In this document: positions 1 to 12,636 of the stretch, in pieces
Numbering within the stretch: position 1 is the stretch's first letter
How the letters are laid out: each line of letters begins with the position of its first letter
Assembly (NCBI GenBank): GCA_033439295.1
Contig: JAVTLE010000015.1
Coordinates: forward strand, 744,001 to 808,000
Direction of reading: 5' to 3'
DNA: 64,000 bases
From: Deuterostichococcus epilithicus
Lineage: Eukaryota > Chlorophyta > Trebouxiophyceae > Prasiolales > Stichococcaceae
Program-made: the position numbers and the translations under genes
The notes under the pieces: model-generated
Databases searched by the model: none
What the model was told of the DNA's origin: nothing
The model's input: the letters and a program-made list of their open reading frames with translations, nothing else

Positions 1-2824
1 GCACGCAAAAATCAGAAGTGACAGCTCAGACGGGTGCTGATTGCAGCGCACGAGGCCATGCATCACGCCACACAGACAGCTCCTGCAGGTCTCTTTGTGG
101 TCCTTGACTCTGCTTGCCACCCTCACATATCGGCCCCTCGCACACGGGAAAGCCCAGCTGCCACAGGGCAGGTTTCGCATCCCAGGAGACGGTCGCCCAC
201 CTGAGCGCGCTGCGCGTCCATGTGGCGCGCGGCATTTTGCGCCGACGTTGCCCCAGCGCGCGCCTGCGCTGCCATGGCGGCGGCCGTCTCCTGCGCCTGC
301 TCTGCGGCATGGGCCTGCAGCGCCACAACAAGACGGTTCCGGCGTCAAATGATGAGCTTGGCCAGTGTTGCCAAGCGCCACCGCGAACACACAGACAGAG
401 CCATAGTGCAGGGCTCCTACAAAGCTACTGTGCACCAGCAGCCAGCTTGAACTGCAACAGATAACGGGCCAAAGCATCCGGTGTAGAGCAGCTAGCACAC
501 GAGAGGCTAGTCATCTGCGCATGGCCTGACCGAACCACACCCGGGCTTCCGCAGCGTCAGAGCGCGCCGCGGCGTCAGCCGCCGCCCGGGTCGCCTCCGC
601 CTCCGCCGCCTCCAGTCCCCGCTCTCGCGCCGCCGCTGCCGCGGACTCGTCCGCCGCCCGCCCCAGGGCCGCAGCCAGCTTCTCGGCAGCCGCCTGCCTT
701 GCCGCCTCCGTCGCCTCCGCGGCCTGCCGCCTGTCGGACTCCTGCTGCCGCTCCGCCCTCGCCAGATGCTCTGCCGCTTCCGCCTTTGCCGCCGCCAGCT
801 CCTCTGCAGCTTGCCGCCGCATGTTGGTCAGCTGCTCCTCGGCGGCGTCCCTCGCAGCGGCCACGGCCCCGGCCGATGCAGCTTCCGCCGCCTCCAGCTG
901 CCCCTGCAGCTCCCGAATGCGGGCGGCGAGCACGCTCTGTGCGCCGGCGGCGGTCGCGGCCTGTGCCGTCGTGGCCGCCGCCGCCCTCCCGCCGCCGCAC
1001 CTGCAGTTGTGACCAGACTTTGCATCAGATCTCTCGCCAGCACATCCGGCATGGTGGCACCCACAGCCGCAGCAGTCCCCACCGACTTGCTTGAGCGTCC
1101 ATCCAAAAAATTCTCTTGGCCAGATCGTCCTGCTGCAAGGCCTTCTCCGGCGCTCGACACACATCCTGCCCTGCTTGAGCACCACCTTGACCAGCGACAT
1201 GCGTTTCTTACGAGTAGGCACTGTCGGCCAGGCATGCGTGACGATTCGCGTCTCTGGCAGCGCACCTCAGCTGCGAGCTCCGCCTCGAGCTCCTTGATGC
1301 GCTTTTCAGCGTCCAGCGCCGCCTGCGCCGCCCACTTCGCGTGCTTCCGCAGCTGCGCCATCTCCTGCGCTGCTGCCGCTGGCACCTCGTCCGCCGCCGC
1401 CTGCCGAGCCTCTGCCGCCGCTTCCGCGCCGGCGCGGGCGGCGTCGGCGGCCGCCCGCACCTCCGCCGCCTCCGCGTGCGCCGCCGCGAGCTGCTCGTCG
1501 CCCTGCTCGCACCGGGCCTGCAAGTGCGCTGCCGAGCGATGGGCAAAGACCCTGGCAGAAAGACTCCAGGTGCGGTACAGACCGAACTGACGCCCGCACC
1601 ATGAGGAAGCATGGCAAAACCACGGCGGCCTTGGGCGATGTGTTGAAGCGTTGAGCGATGGCGTCTCAGGTCACTGCAGCAACACAGCAATTTCCAACGG
1701 GCAGCGGCACTGGCTGCAGGTTTGGCCTCCTCTTGCCCCGCACTAGGCTGTGTAATGCCGACCCTGCACCCTACGACCTTATCAATTTCGACGGGGTCCT
1801 TGTCAATATGCAGAGCAACCAGGTCATCAGAGTCTACCACAATCAGTACCTTGAGTGCGTCCAGCTCCTGCGTCTGCGCCTGCAGCCGCCGGCTGCCGGC
1901 CTGGACCGACCCCTCGAGCTGCAGGTGTGTGCACACGGAGAGCTTTAGGGCCGAGAGGAGACACAGCTTGGCATCCTCGGACATAATGTTGCTGCACTGT
2001 GATGGAAGACTCCGCGGCCCAGAGTCAACATCGAAATGCAGCCTGCCAGGCGAAGCACTTCGAAGGTCTCATAATGCAAAGGAAGGTCGGCTCTGGCGCA
2101 GTGCTGAATCGAGCGTGCTGACCCGAGCAATGGCGGCCTTCCAGCGGCCCTGCTGCCGCGCGAGGTCGTCCCGAGACGCCGCCAGCCGCGCCACCTGATT
2201 GAGCGCCTCGTCCCGTTCACCCCGCAGCCGGGGCACCTCGTTCCTGTGACGAGGCAGCGTGAATACAATGAGCCGCTGGACACATGTGCTGTTGTCATCG
2301 TCAGGCGAGCAGGTGCCGGGCACAGCAGCATGCCAAGCCGCCCGCAAGATGTCTTTCCGTCCGGCAGGTGCTCCGCATGAATAGCGGGCAGTCAAGCGCC
2401 GCACTTGATGAACGACAGCTGCGACTCCAGCGACTTGACGTCGCGCCGGCGGGACGAGCCGAGCGACCGCCTCGACGAGCTCGGCGAAGAGCCGCCGCTG
2501 CCGCTGCCGCTGCCGCCACCGCTCTTGTGCAGGAACTTTGGCGCCTGCTGTGGAGATGATGCTGCAGATCGCGCGTCCGTGTTTGTCCTGCAGCGGACGT
2601 GAAAAGCACCTCAGTAGGGCAAAGACAGTCCCTAGACGCTTGTCGAGCAGTCCAGTCTTGTATTCGAACTGCTGAGTGGCGCATGTGTCAGCCACGGATT
2701 GCATGTGAGTTTGCACCTGTCCAAGAGCGCCTGACGTGGCGGCGACGTGGGCATGAAGCCCGCGTCGTCGTTCGAGCCTGCCTGCATGCCTTCCGTCTGC
2801 AAGCCGAGCCCCAGGGAGCGCTGC
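1..2824 (-). CDS. Ala/Glu-rich coiled-coil protein, probably partial at left edge
   Basis: Multi-exon gene read right to left; I do not recognise the family. Supported exon blocks are about 2824-2720 (ends LLDR before a GTGCAA donor), 2549-2400 (Gly/Ser linker then RRRDVKSLESQLSFIK), 2240-2120 (NEVPRLRGERDEALNQVARL), 1926-1850 (LEGSVQAGSRRLQAQTQELD), 1516-1260 (ends EKRIKELEAELAAE) and 1010-550 (RIRELQGQLEAAEAAS onward). A further block at about 320-170 (AHAAEQAQETAAAMAAQA) suggests the gene continues towards or past base 1. Each block is flanked by CAG acceptors and GT donors on the minus strand. After a Ser/Gly-rich N-terminal part the protein is almost continuous Ala/Glu/Gln/Arg heptad-like coiled coil, typical of structural or cytoskeletal proteins. 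The true start is not identified, and frame continuity between the first two blocks is not proven. Confidence 0.6.
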
Positions 2825-3549
2825 CTGTTCAGGTTGTCGTTTGCAGCAGCCTCACTGAGCCTGACAGTTCAGAACGACAGCTGAAACATGCTCATATCTG
2901 CATTTCGTAAGCTCAAAATCAGGTTGCCGGGGCTGAGCGTTCCGCTGCAACGATTTCCGACACCGGATGTTACGGGGTTGCTCGAGACGTCCGGCAGGTC
3001 AACGCCACGCGCCAAGAGCTCCGAGAACCTTTATGCGAAGAAAATCTCTGCTGGACAACCTCGTGCGGCCAGCAGTTCACGTCCGTGCGCACTGCAAATG
3101 ATGGACAATGGTTAGATGGTTAGGAAGCTTTGAATTTCGTACTGCCAGCTAGCCGCTGCTGGCGGGAGCATGCAGAGGCAGTTTGGCGCCAAATGTCCAC
3201 ATCACAGCACTGCTGGTGGACGTTTCTGCGACGAGCACAGTGCGAATAGGTATGTCGGGGATTTTGCCGGACCAAAATCAAATCAAAGCAAAATCATGTC
3301 GGCGCCAGCCGCGCGTATCTGACCACGCTGACTTGCGGCAAGAGCTGCATGTCATCCAGCAGAAAAATGATCCATGTCGTTGCTGGAATGGCTTAGCGTA
3401 CAGAGAATCTAGGAAAATTCATGACAGATACAATGCGGCGGGCTGCATCGCGGGACACCAGTAGCAAGCGCTCGCAGCGCCATCCCATAGCGGCTGAACC
3501 ATATAGGTTTTACTACTTCCCACCGCCGCTACCGCTCGCCATGCAGCTG

Positions 3550-6494
3550 TCAGCCTGCCACGGCAGCTGTCAGCCTGGGCTCTGCGTCGTTGTGCACGGG
3601 ACCTGCATCGGCCGCAGCAATGCCGGCGCTCTGGAGTATGCTCTCCCTCTGGCAGTTCTCGCGCAGTACGTCCACCACGCACTTGAAAGCGAACCTGGGA
3701 CACACCGGGCCAGGACTGTGAGGGCTTTTCAAGGAGCTCATGATGGATTACCGTGGACATGGCGACAGCCCGAAATGACGGGAACGCTAATGTGCAGGAC
3801 TAACGCACCACTCGGGAATGTCCTCCCCGGCACGTAGCATCTGCCGGAACTTGGTGCCGCTGAGTTTCTGCACCTGCAGAGAGCCACGCACGCATCAGCC
3901 GCAGCCTTGCCCGTGTTGGCAGGGTCGGGTGCATGCCGCACTCTGCATGCTGCAAACGGACAACAGCTCGACACAGCTTTGAGCCTGAGCAATGCCAGCA
4001 CGATGGGCTTGCATCACGCATGCAAGTCGACCGCGCCTGGTAGCCGGCGGCAGCGGCATCGTCGGCGGTCATGTAGCCGCCCTCCTGCGTGTGCACGATG
4101 TTGGGCGAAGACACGGTCTGCACGCCTAGCTCCCCAGCGAGCTGATTGGCCAGCTCCTGCGCCTCGAACGGCTCTGCAAATACAGCAATTGTCGAGGGGG
4201 TTCTTTCCCTCCAGTCTGGAGGCGCCCAGCAGTTGTGTTCCAATACAGAAACACGTGTTTAAGGTCAGGTGTTGGTGTGGCTTATATGCCGCGTGTGGCG
4301 CAGACCACCTAAGTGTGTGCTGCATCAGCGCCGAACATGCATTGACCTTTAAGGCGAGGACGCAGGAGCATACAACGAGAGCAGTGACAAGAGATCAAGC
4401 CGGCAAGGGCGCCCACCGTAAAAGTCTGCGCCAGTCAGGCTGCTCTTGCAGCCGGCCATGTCGCGCCCGATGATGAAGTGCGTGCACCCATAGTTCTGAG
4501 GGCACACAGGCACCACCCTGAACATCCTGAGGCTTGACGTTCTCATGCTTCTTCAGATCAAGCAGTAAGACGACGAGAGTCATGTGTCGAACCCGCACCG
4601 CGCTTTCGGCACGACAGATCAGGCGCGCAGCGTGCCGCTTGGGGGCACCTTGCGGATGAGGATGTGCTGGATGGCCTCGCGCGGGCCCGCCATGTGCATG
4701 CTGTAGGGAAGGTACGCCCAGCGGATGCGGGCATCGCCGAGCGCCCGCCGCAGCACCTCGTACGTGCGGAAGCGCACGACGCCCGGAATATCGTCGTCCT
4801 GCGTCGGGCCGCAGGTGGGGTGCACCTGCGCATGAGCAGACGAACGGGCAATCATAGTGAGAGATCGACTGCACGGCTTGCTCTGGACTTCCTTCCACTT
4901 CCGGACAAACCGCTGGAAGTCCCGGCCCGAGCACCCCACAGAGGCGACCGGCAGACCACCCTGGGGGAAGAGCTGCTCGCTGTCGCACCAGGCAGACGGC
5001 ACCGTCGCGCACGTTGGCGGCTTCCAGCGACCGAGTGAAAAGCTCGTAGTGCGCCCTGTGCACAGGGTTTCTGCACTGGAAGGCCACCACGTCGGTGTGC
5101 GGCGGCAGCTCTGCCCGCACCTCTGCCGCCGTCTTGCAAGGGAAGACCCTGCACGTGTGTCAGTCGGTGTGAGGACGTCGGACTGCAGGAAACAGCGCCG
5201 CAGCGCAAGCAGGCCTCTGCGCAGAGACGTGCACAGAAAAGGGAAGTGAATGGCGAAGCTGAAACCACACCAATTCAGTTGGCTGTTTGGTCCCTGCAAT
5301 TCCTAGCCCTGGCTTCGTGCCTGCCATCCAGAACCAGCTGGCCCAGCGTGTGCAGCTCACCACTGAGGTAGTGCCAAGCCGTATATTCGGCCGCCAAGGT
5401 AGACAAGGCCGCGCTCCTGCGCCAGCATGCGTGTGCCAGGGTGCTCCAAGCTAGCGGTCTTGTAGCACGACTTGGCCTCTGCCGCCTTGTCTGGCGCCCA
5501 CGCCGACTCCACGTCGAGAACCGCCAGCGGCCGGCCGCGGTGCATCAGCAGCACCCGCTGCCCTGGCCGCACGTCAGTCCGCCGGGTGTCCAGGACGACC
5601 GGCAGGCCGAAGAGGAGGCCGTTCGGCAGCCTGTCGAAGGGAGCTTTTTTCCCTCAGCCTTGTGAAAAGGGACACGCGTTCGTGTTGCTCGCGCGAGGAG
5701 CGGAAGATGTGCTATTTTCATAGCTGGTCAGAGTAAGCAAGGTGCGAAGTAGCCTTCGAAGTGCTCGAGGAAGGTGTAGCACACATTCGACGGTGCAGAT
5801 GGTTGCCAATTTTGGAGAAATCCAACCCACCGCATCTGCTTAATGACGGATTCATATGCTTGGCGCTCCATGAAGCCTTGGAGTGGAGAGAACCCGCCGC
5901 CGATCAGCAGCTCGATGTCGCAGGCGTTGCGGTCACTACACTGCAGCGCCCGGCCGTGACAGCTCCGCACCAGCTCCTGAGCCTCGTGCGGATCCCGCAC
6001 CATGAGGTCTGCCAGGAGCCCTCCGCCGTGCGGCACGATGCGCCCGTCCGGCCCCCTGCAGAGTGAAAGCGGTGGTGGTCCCGGTGGCGGCAGGGCGGGA
6101 CATCATGTGCCAGACAAACAAAGCATAGGCCACTGCACTCACATGCTTGCGGCTGAGGCCCCTCCCGCAAAGCCGCGACATTGTTGAGGAATGCAGGCGG
6201 CCGTGCCGCAGCACGCCTGCGCGCATGCAGTACAGCGTGTCAGTCCCCAGCCTGCGCAGCCTGGCAACAGGCGCGGCGGGTGGCTGTGAGCACAGGCCAG
6301 CAATGCCAAAGAATTCTCTGCACCTCACGCCCGGCCGATGCGTCACTGGCTGCTCTGAGACCGAGGACAAGTGATGCTGTCGTTGCCGGAGCATCGCATC
6401 CCAGACGACAGCAGGTGTTTGTCACTGCAGCCGTGCCACTGCACCGCTGCAGCGACCTGCTGAGCGCTCGGAGCATGCCGGCAAGCGGTGCCAA
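3550..6494 (-). CDS. ATS: ATP sulfurylase (sulfate adenylyltransferase), probably plastid
   Basis: Makes adenosine 5'-phosphosulfate from ATP and sulfate, the first step of sulfate assimilation. Conserved blocks in order: GPDGRIVPHGGGLLADLMV (about 6060), IELLIGGGFSPLQGFM (about 5910), VLLMHRGRPLAVLDVESAW (5550), VVAFQCRNPVHRAHYELF (5080) with the HxxH nucleotide motif, RWAYLPYSMHMAGPREA (4720), FIIGRDMAGCKSSL (4480), VQKLSGTKFRQMLRAGEDI (3873-3809) and FAFKCVVDVLREN (3694 on). The last intron splits the Trp codon of IPEW (TG|G), which fixes the final two exons. The N-terminus resembles a transit peptide (MLRALSRSLQRCSGTAAVTN), but splice phases of the first two or three exons do not resolve by eye, so the start is tentative. 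No APS kinase domain is present. The gene is head-to-head with the PP2C-kinase gene. Confidence 0.88.
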
Positions 6495-6668
6495 CTAAAC
6501 GAAAGCAGAACAACGGAGGCGCACTTCTGTGCCATTCGCCTCAAATCACGGGCCCACACGTGAGGAATCTACACGCCACGTGATGCCACATGTTCCCCAA
6601 TGCAATGACAATTTGTTGCACTTTTGCAGATAAGAGTAAAATTTATACACACCCACCACCAGATTCGC
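6495..6668. promoter_or_regulatory. Short divergent intergenic region (ATP sulfurylase / PP2C-kinase)
   Basis: Only about 175 bp separate the two proposed start codons, which point away from each other, so both promoters must lie here or overlap the first exons. It is AT-richer than its surroundings (for example GACAATTTGTTGCACTTTTG near 6607). I see no clear TATA box or named element. Confidence 0.35.
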
Positions 6669-9600
6669 ATGCTGTCCCCCCGTGTATCAGCAGCTGCTGC
6701 GATCGTCGTGATCTGTGCAACGTTCGCCATCCACTTTAGGTGCATTCCGGAACCCGAACAAAGTAGCACATTTGCAGAAGGCTGCCGCAATGCCGGAGTG
6801 TCCATGCGGAAAGGAAGGCGTGCCAGGGTGGGTCTGTTTGCAAAGCATGTAATTGAATGCAAGATGTTTGACGCGCCGCTGCACAAGACGATCGTGCAGC
6901 AACACAAGCGTGCATATCCGTGCTCACATTCCGCAATGTGCGTTACACTGGCAGATGGAGGATCGGCTGGTGTGCACGCCGGAACTTCAGGCGCCAGGCA
7001 ACATGTCGTGTAGGTCAGCCATCAGACGGCGTCGGTATCAGGACGCTGCATGATGATGTGCAGCGCTTTATGTTTATGCCACGGTTCGAAGCGTGCTGAT
7101 TCGCGCAACCCTCTGTCCAGCTTCTTCGGAGTCTTTGATGGGCACGAGGGAGAGGCGGCCGCGCAGCAAGCCGCAGAGCAGCTACCGCGCGCGGTCGCAG
7201 TGCAGTTGACCAAAGCCAGAGCGTCCAGCGGCCGCAGTGCTGCCAGCCGCACCAGGAATGCAGTTTGCAGCGACGAGGCGGCGATCGAGGCAGCGCTGCG
7301 GCGGGCGGTGGCGGAGACAGATGCGGCGTTTCTGCTGCGGGCCAAGGCGGAAGGACTCGACGACGGCTCCACAGCTGCCTTCGCCCTGCTGTGCGGCTGC
7401 CGCATCCTTGTCGGCAGCATCGGCGACTCCGTTGCGTTCCTGTGCAGCCGTCATGCGGGCAGTTCCGCAGCTGCAGCAGCAGCGACAGAGCCGCATAAGA
7501 GATTTAGCAGTCGCACCCCCACAGCAACAGCGGCTGGCAGCAACAGCCTGGCCGGCGGAAGCAAGCCTCTGGCGAAGGTGCTGTCAGCAGTCCACAGCCC
7601 GGATCGCGCGGACGAGCGGCACCGCATTGAAGCTGCCGGCGGCTTTGTCAAGACGACCGCAGGTCTGCACAGTTCCAGGGTGCTGAGTTGCGAGCTACCT
7701 GTCTGCTGGTGCCTGATGAAAGCGCGGCAAGCGAAGGGTTTACATGGCTCTGCAGATGGGCGGTCGCGCCTGCAGGGAGAGCTCATGTTGTCGCGAGCTC
7801 TCGGCGATGTTCCTTACCGCAGCGTCGGGCTCATTGCGGAGCCCGAATTCAGCAAATGGCACACAGTCTCGCCAGGTGGGTCCCAGCACACTGCACATGC
7901 CGGAAGCTCCTTTAATGCACTGCTCAAATGTTTCCGAGATGTTTTCGGCCGTGATTTTGGACTGCCTGCATGGGGGAGTGGTGCAGTGCAACCCAGGCAA
8001 AGCGGGTAATCAAGGGTCTGCCACTGCACGGTTCGCAGGCGACGATTTCCTGATCCTGGCTTCAGACGGCTTGCTGGAAAAGTTCAGCCCCGAGGAGGTG
8101 TGCACAACAGCAGCAGCTCTGGCGGCGGGCCGGCCACCGCTGCTGCAGCGCGCTCAGGCGCCGGCGGCCATCGCGATGGGGCCTATGGGCAATGATGAGA
8201 CCAGGCCAGCGGCGGTGGCGGCGAACTCTGCGCCGCCGCCGCCGCCGCCGCTGGTAGCGCCGCCAGGGACGGGCCCAGCCACAGACGCCTGTCTGCCCAA
8301 GCCGGGCATCGTGGCCTGTGTCGACTGCTGCTCGGGGTGGCGGTGCGGTTGCGCAGCGCCACAGCGCCCTGCCACCCTGGCACAGACCATCGCCGAGACG
8401 CTGCAGGAGGCGGCCTACGCACGGACAGCCCTGGACAACATCGCTGTGGTCGTCATCCCACTGCACGGGTGCGCCCGACTCTGTAGGCTCATTGATCCTG
8501 CTGTGCCCCACAGCGTGGCCTGTGGGTGGCTCGCTCCGCGCAGGGGAGGCGTGGTGGGCGGAATAAGGCACACACCCTTACGATGTGGCCGCTGACGTTC
8601 CCAGCTGGTGACACGGCTTGAACATCTGGCCTGCAGAGCGGACTGGGGCGCCAGGCCAGAGGGCAGCGACCAGGGCAATGCGCTGGCAGAGGCACACTTC
8701 ACGGCAGACGGCGGCCCACCAGCAGGACGTCAGGCCTCGGTGCCCCACCCCGGCAGAATGGTGGCGCCCCGGGGGAGCCAGCACGCCTACGAGCTTCTGG
8801 AGCACCTCACGGCTCTGCCGCAGCGGTCCCCCCGCCACTCCAGCGGGCGCGGCCTGCGTCGCTTCAGGGGCTCCGAGCAGCGGCAGCGCGGCGGACGCGG
8901 CGACCGGCAGCTGCCGGCGGCCGATGCTGCAGAGCCGCACGCTGTGACATCACAGTGGCCGGCCGCAAACCACGGCAGCTTTGCCGGCTTCTGCGCGGCA
9001 GACGCGACGGCGCCGCTGCAGCTCGGTCCTGCCGAGACCACCCTGGTGCAGGTGCTTGCCGGCGTCCCCATGACCATCGAGGAGGCACAGGCGGGTGCTG
9101 GGCCGCAGCCGGGACGGGCAGCATCGGGCGGAGGCGGCGGCTCCAGCGAAACAGAGCTCGACCAGACGGACAGATCCAGCGCAGACGAGGTCGGCAGCTA
9201 CCGCCTGGAGGACAGTGCTGGCAGGGGCCATTTCGGCGAGGTGTGGCGCGGCGTGCGGCGGCCGCACGGCAGGGCTGGCGCCGCGGCGGCCAGCAGCCAG
9301 CACTATGTGCTCAAACGTCTCATGATCGAGCAGGGCATGGAGGTGCGCAGAAAACCGGCTGCTTTTGCTTTGCTCGGCTTTGTTCACCAGTACTTTGCAA
9401 TGAGTTGCTGAGCCGGACTGCCGCTTCCTGACGCGGCCGCTTGACATCCGACTGGGCGGCGCTTGCCGGTGCTCCCCGTCAGCTGGGGCATGCCACAGCA
9501 ACACGCGCTGCTCGATGATCTCACACTGCGCCTGCCCTCTCACGCCTACAGGTGCGGCTGTCGGGGCTGCGGGAGGCCTACTTCGGCAGGCTGTTCCAGC

Positions 9601-9904
9601 CACAGCAGGCTCAGACAACCGCATGCACCTCCGAACGCGGCGAATGCGGCAGCATGGATCCTGCAGCCGCCAGCCTGGCACACGTCGTCCGCTTCGTCGA
9701 GTCATTCGAGACCTCAGAGCGGGACTTGTGGTTGGTGCGAACAGATCCTGTGCATCTGCCTCATGCTGCATGGTTCAGGCACACATGCCGCCAGGCGCAG
9801 TGGACTGTGTTGATAATCGCATCGACTTGATGTTTGCATCATCACTGCCTGTGCCTCTGCAGGTGTTGCACGACGAGGGTCACTCCCTGCACTCGTTCAT
9901 GTAC

Positions 9905-9935
<31 letters not shown>

Positions 9936-11419
9936 GGCAACGGCACGAGCAGCAGGCAGAGCTGGTCTCTCAGAGCCCCTGGTGGTGGACGCTGCGGAAA
10001 GATCGCCAGGCAAGGCCACCACTTGCGATGCAAGCGTCCCTGCTTTCGAGGGCATACAGTGCTGGGCAGTGCAACCGCCTGCATTGCTCCGGAAGTGGGA
10101 AGCTCATTGCATCTTCATGGCCACATGCCCCTCACATTCATCCCAAGATCGATCAGCGACTGCTGGGCATCGCTGAAGCCCTGACTCCGAGCTGCTGGCG
10201 AGCAGGGAGACGAGCTCATGCGTGAGCTTTTGAGGCAGACATTGGTGGCGCTGACTGTGGTGCATGCCCGAGATGTTGCGCACCGCGATGTCAAGCCGGA
10301 AAACCTGCTTCTCTCATGGGATGTGACCCCGCTGGATACAGGTGTGCCATGTCAGGACGTCCACTAATCTCTCTTCCAACTCCAGTCGAGGATATACTTG
10401 CATGATAGCTGCTGTCGTTTCTGCTGCCTGCACTGCGCCCGCCATGGCATCCTGACAGCTGCTTGGTAGCTCAGTCTCGTGGCCTGACTTGCATCAAGAA
10501 AGCAAATTCAAAGCGAAGCTCGTCCTCTGCTGCGGCTGCCGCAGACAAGCCGGACGCCCGCGGGCGCCCGCACCTGCGCCTGATAGACTTCGGGTCGGCC
10601 GTCGACGCGCACTCAATGGCGCACCTGTACGGCAGGTGGGTGTTGCTGACCAGCATTTCGACTGGCGGATGAGATGCATATGCACGGACCACCCGCACTT
10701 GAAGGGACTCCAGACCTGGCGCTGAACGTGTGACTTTCTGTCAGCAGCGATGGCCCCTCGTCGGATCAGCAGACTCGGGAGTATGCGCCCCCCGAAGCCA
10801 CCTTCGGCACCTCTTGGCACGGCAGCCGCCATGTGAGCACGTTCAACGCAAGCTCAACCTGGTGTTGCAGCCGCCCTGCGTGCATGCACAGCTGAAGTGC
10901 ACCAGCCTTTCGCGACGTCCTGCCTCTTTGTCACGCGTACTGTCGACAAGGGCCATCTTCTGTGGTGACGACGGACCGTTCGAGGGCCAACAGATTTGTC
11001 CGCTTGGTGACTGGCGGACTTCTCGTCACAGGCCAAGCGGACGTGGCCGTATGACATGTGGAGCGTGGGCGTCGTGTGGCTGGAGCTGCTCCTCGGCACG
11101 CCACACGTATTTCAGGTCGGTCGGAACAATTCGATCCTTTCCTGTCAGTTGCACGGCCTGCACCCAATCCATTCGACTTTCGCATTGCGTTCACTGCCTG
11201 TGAATGAGAGTCTGCGGGTCAAGTCAGCTGGCAAGCCTGGCGCTCTCATCTGCGAGCACAGCTCGACCAAGGCTGGCACCACCTGCACAGGTGAGCGGCC
11301 GCACACAGGCGCTGCTGGAACATCGGCTGCACCTGTCGGCGCTGCCGCCGGAAGACGCCACCGATGCGCTGCTGCTGCGCGGCCTCATGGAGCTGTGCAT
11401 CTTTCCGCCACAGCCTCTG

Positions 11420-11453
<34 letters not shown>

Positions 11454-11935
11454 GCAGTGCATCTGCTGCCGATAGCGGGGCAGCAGGACCCGGTGCTGCT
11501 GGCAGGCAGCGCGCTGAGCCGGAACCCGGCGGCGCCGGGCGGCTGCCCATGTCATGGAGCTGCACAGACGAGGCCATCCTGCAGGTGCTGGGCGTCTTTC
11601 TAGAGATGGGATGCTGATGTGCAAGAGCCCGCAGCTGTTGGCAGCATGGCCAAACAAGTCTTTAGACTCCCAGACTGCTCGAACAATGTCGATCCGTGAT
11701 CCCGCAGATGCTCAGGCGGCGCAGCCCCGCGAAGCGGGGACCGCCCAGCACGCTGGCGGTGCGCCTGCTGAGGCGCCTTCTGCATTGGAACCCGGCCGCT
11801 CGGCCCACTGCCGCCGCCGCACTGCGCCACGCCTACTTCACGGTGGACCTTGAGGCTCAGCACCATCACGAGTGCACGCCAGTGGCCGGCGGCGGCAGAC
11901 GCGCTGACGCACAGCTGCCGTTGGGCTGGTGTTGA
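6669..11935 (+). CDS. PP2C protein phosphatase fused to a Ser/Thr protein kinase
   Basis: One multi-exon gene that appears to encode two opposing activities. The PP2C half begins with VSMRKGRRAR, spliced in phase 0 (about 6827) to MEDRLVCTPELQAPG (6955). It continues with FFGVFDGHEGEAA (7120), LVGSIGDSVAFL, LMLSRALGDVPYRS, DDFLILASDGLLEKF and ALDNIAVVVIPL (8450); all metal-binding Asp positions are present. After a linker of about 200 residues the kinase half follows: glycine loop GRGHFGEVWRG (9230), YVLKRL lysine, LREAYFGRLF (helix C Glu), AHRDVKPENLLL (10290), LIDFGSAVD (10580), REYAPPEATFG (10775), MWSVGVVWLELLLG (11055) and LLHWNPAARPTAAAALRHAY (11770). A GGC run at 9905-9933 adds a poly-Gly loop. 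Both domains look active. The start at 6669 (MLSPRVSAAAAIVVICATF) gives a hydrophobic N-terminus; 6624 is an alternative. Land plants have PP2C-kinase fusions (PP2C-51-like, as I recall). Confidence 0.82.
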
Positions 11936-12636
11936 GCAAGCAGAAACCGCCTTGCGAATATGCAAGCTAGCTATACGAGTACGATTGAGCAGGTTGAAAT
12001 CGACCCGTGAGCGTAAAGCGCTGGGCAGGGTTTTGGACTCGGACGATTCTGATGTCTGGGCGTTTCTCCCCGGTGCGCGACTTACCTTTCAACGAGCCAT
12101 CAGGGAGTCAGTTTGCACAACAGTAACCTCACGTGAACTGGATTTGACAGTGCTGCGCTGCTCAACCTGTTTGTGCTGTGGAGAGCGGGATTGAGTTGGC
12201 TTGCAGGTTCAAGTCTACGGGACTTGCAGAACCGTTCACGCTTTTGTCGCCCGGACAACACATCCTTGGAACACTCTTGGTGCCTGAGACATCTCCGTTG
12301 TCGGTTTTGTTGCACCGCAAGACACGGTTTGTTGGACGTCCGGGCATCGCGAAAAACATTCAGGCCACGAGGTCAACGCTGCTCTGGCGAACAGCGAGGC
12401 TCACAGCCGCTGTCTCGTGCGGCACAGATATTGGCAACGCACCAGCACCATCGGCGCCGCGCAAGTCGGACTGTGCAGCGGGAAGCCGCTGCCCTTCTTA
12501 CGGGGGCTAGCGGCAGCCGCAGCAGGCATAATTGCGGATGCCAGCATGTAGCAGGAGCCCTGCGCATCTGTGGGCACAGACTGCTGCCAGGATCGAGAGC
12601 GGATAGAGTCAGTCGGCTGACCACAAAGCCGGGGCC
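11936..12636. other. Intergenic region, same-strand genes
   Basis: About 700 bp between the kinase stop and the membrane-protein start, presumably 3' UTR, promoter and 5' UTR. An open frame of about 110 codons (12178-12510, +) has no recognisable features and I do not call it a gene. Confidence 0.4.

Noticed and set aside
2888-3115. Plus-strand frame TPDVTGLLETSGRSTPRA
   Set aside because: It looks protein-like but has no conserved neighbours or splice partners, and flanking genes are on the other strand. Left uncalled.
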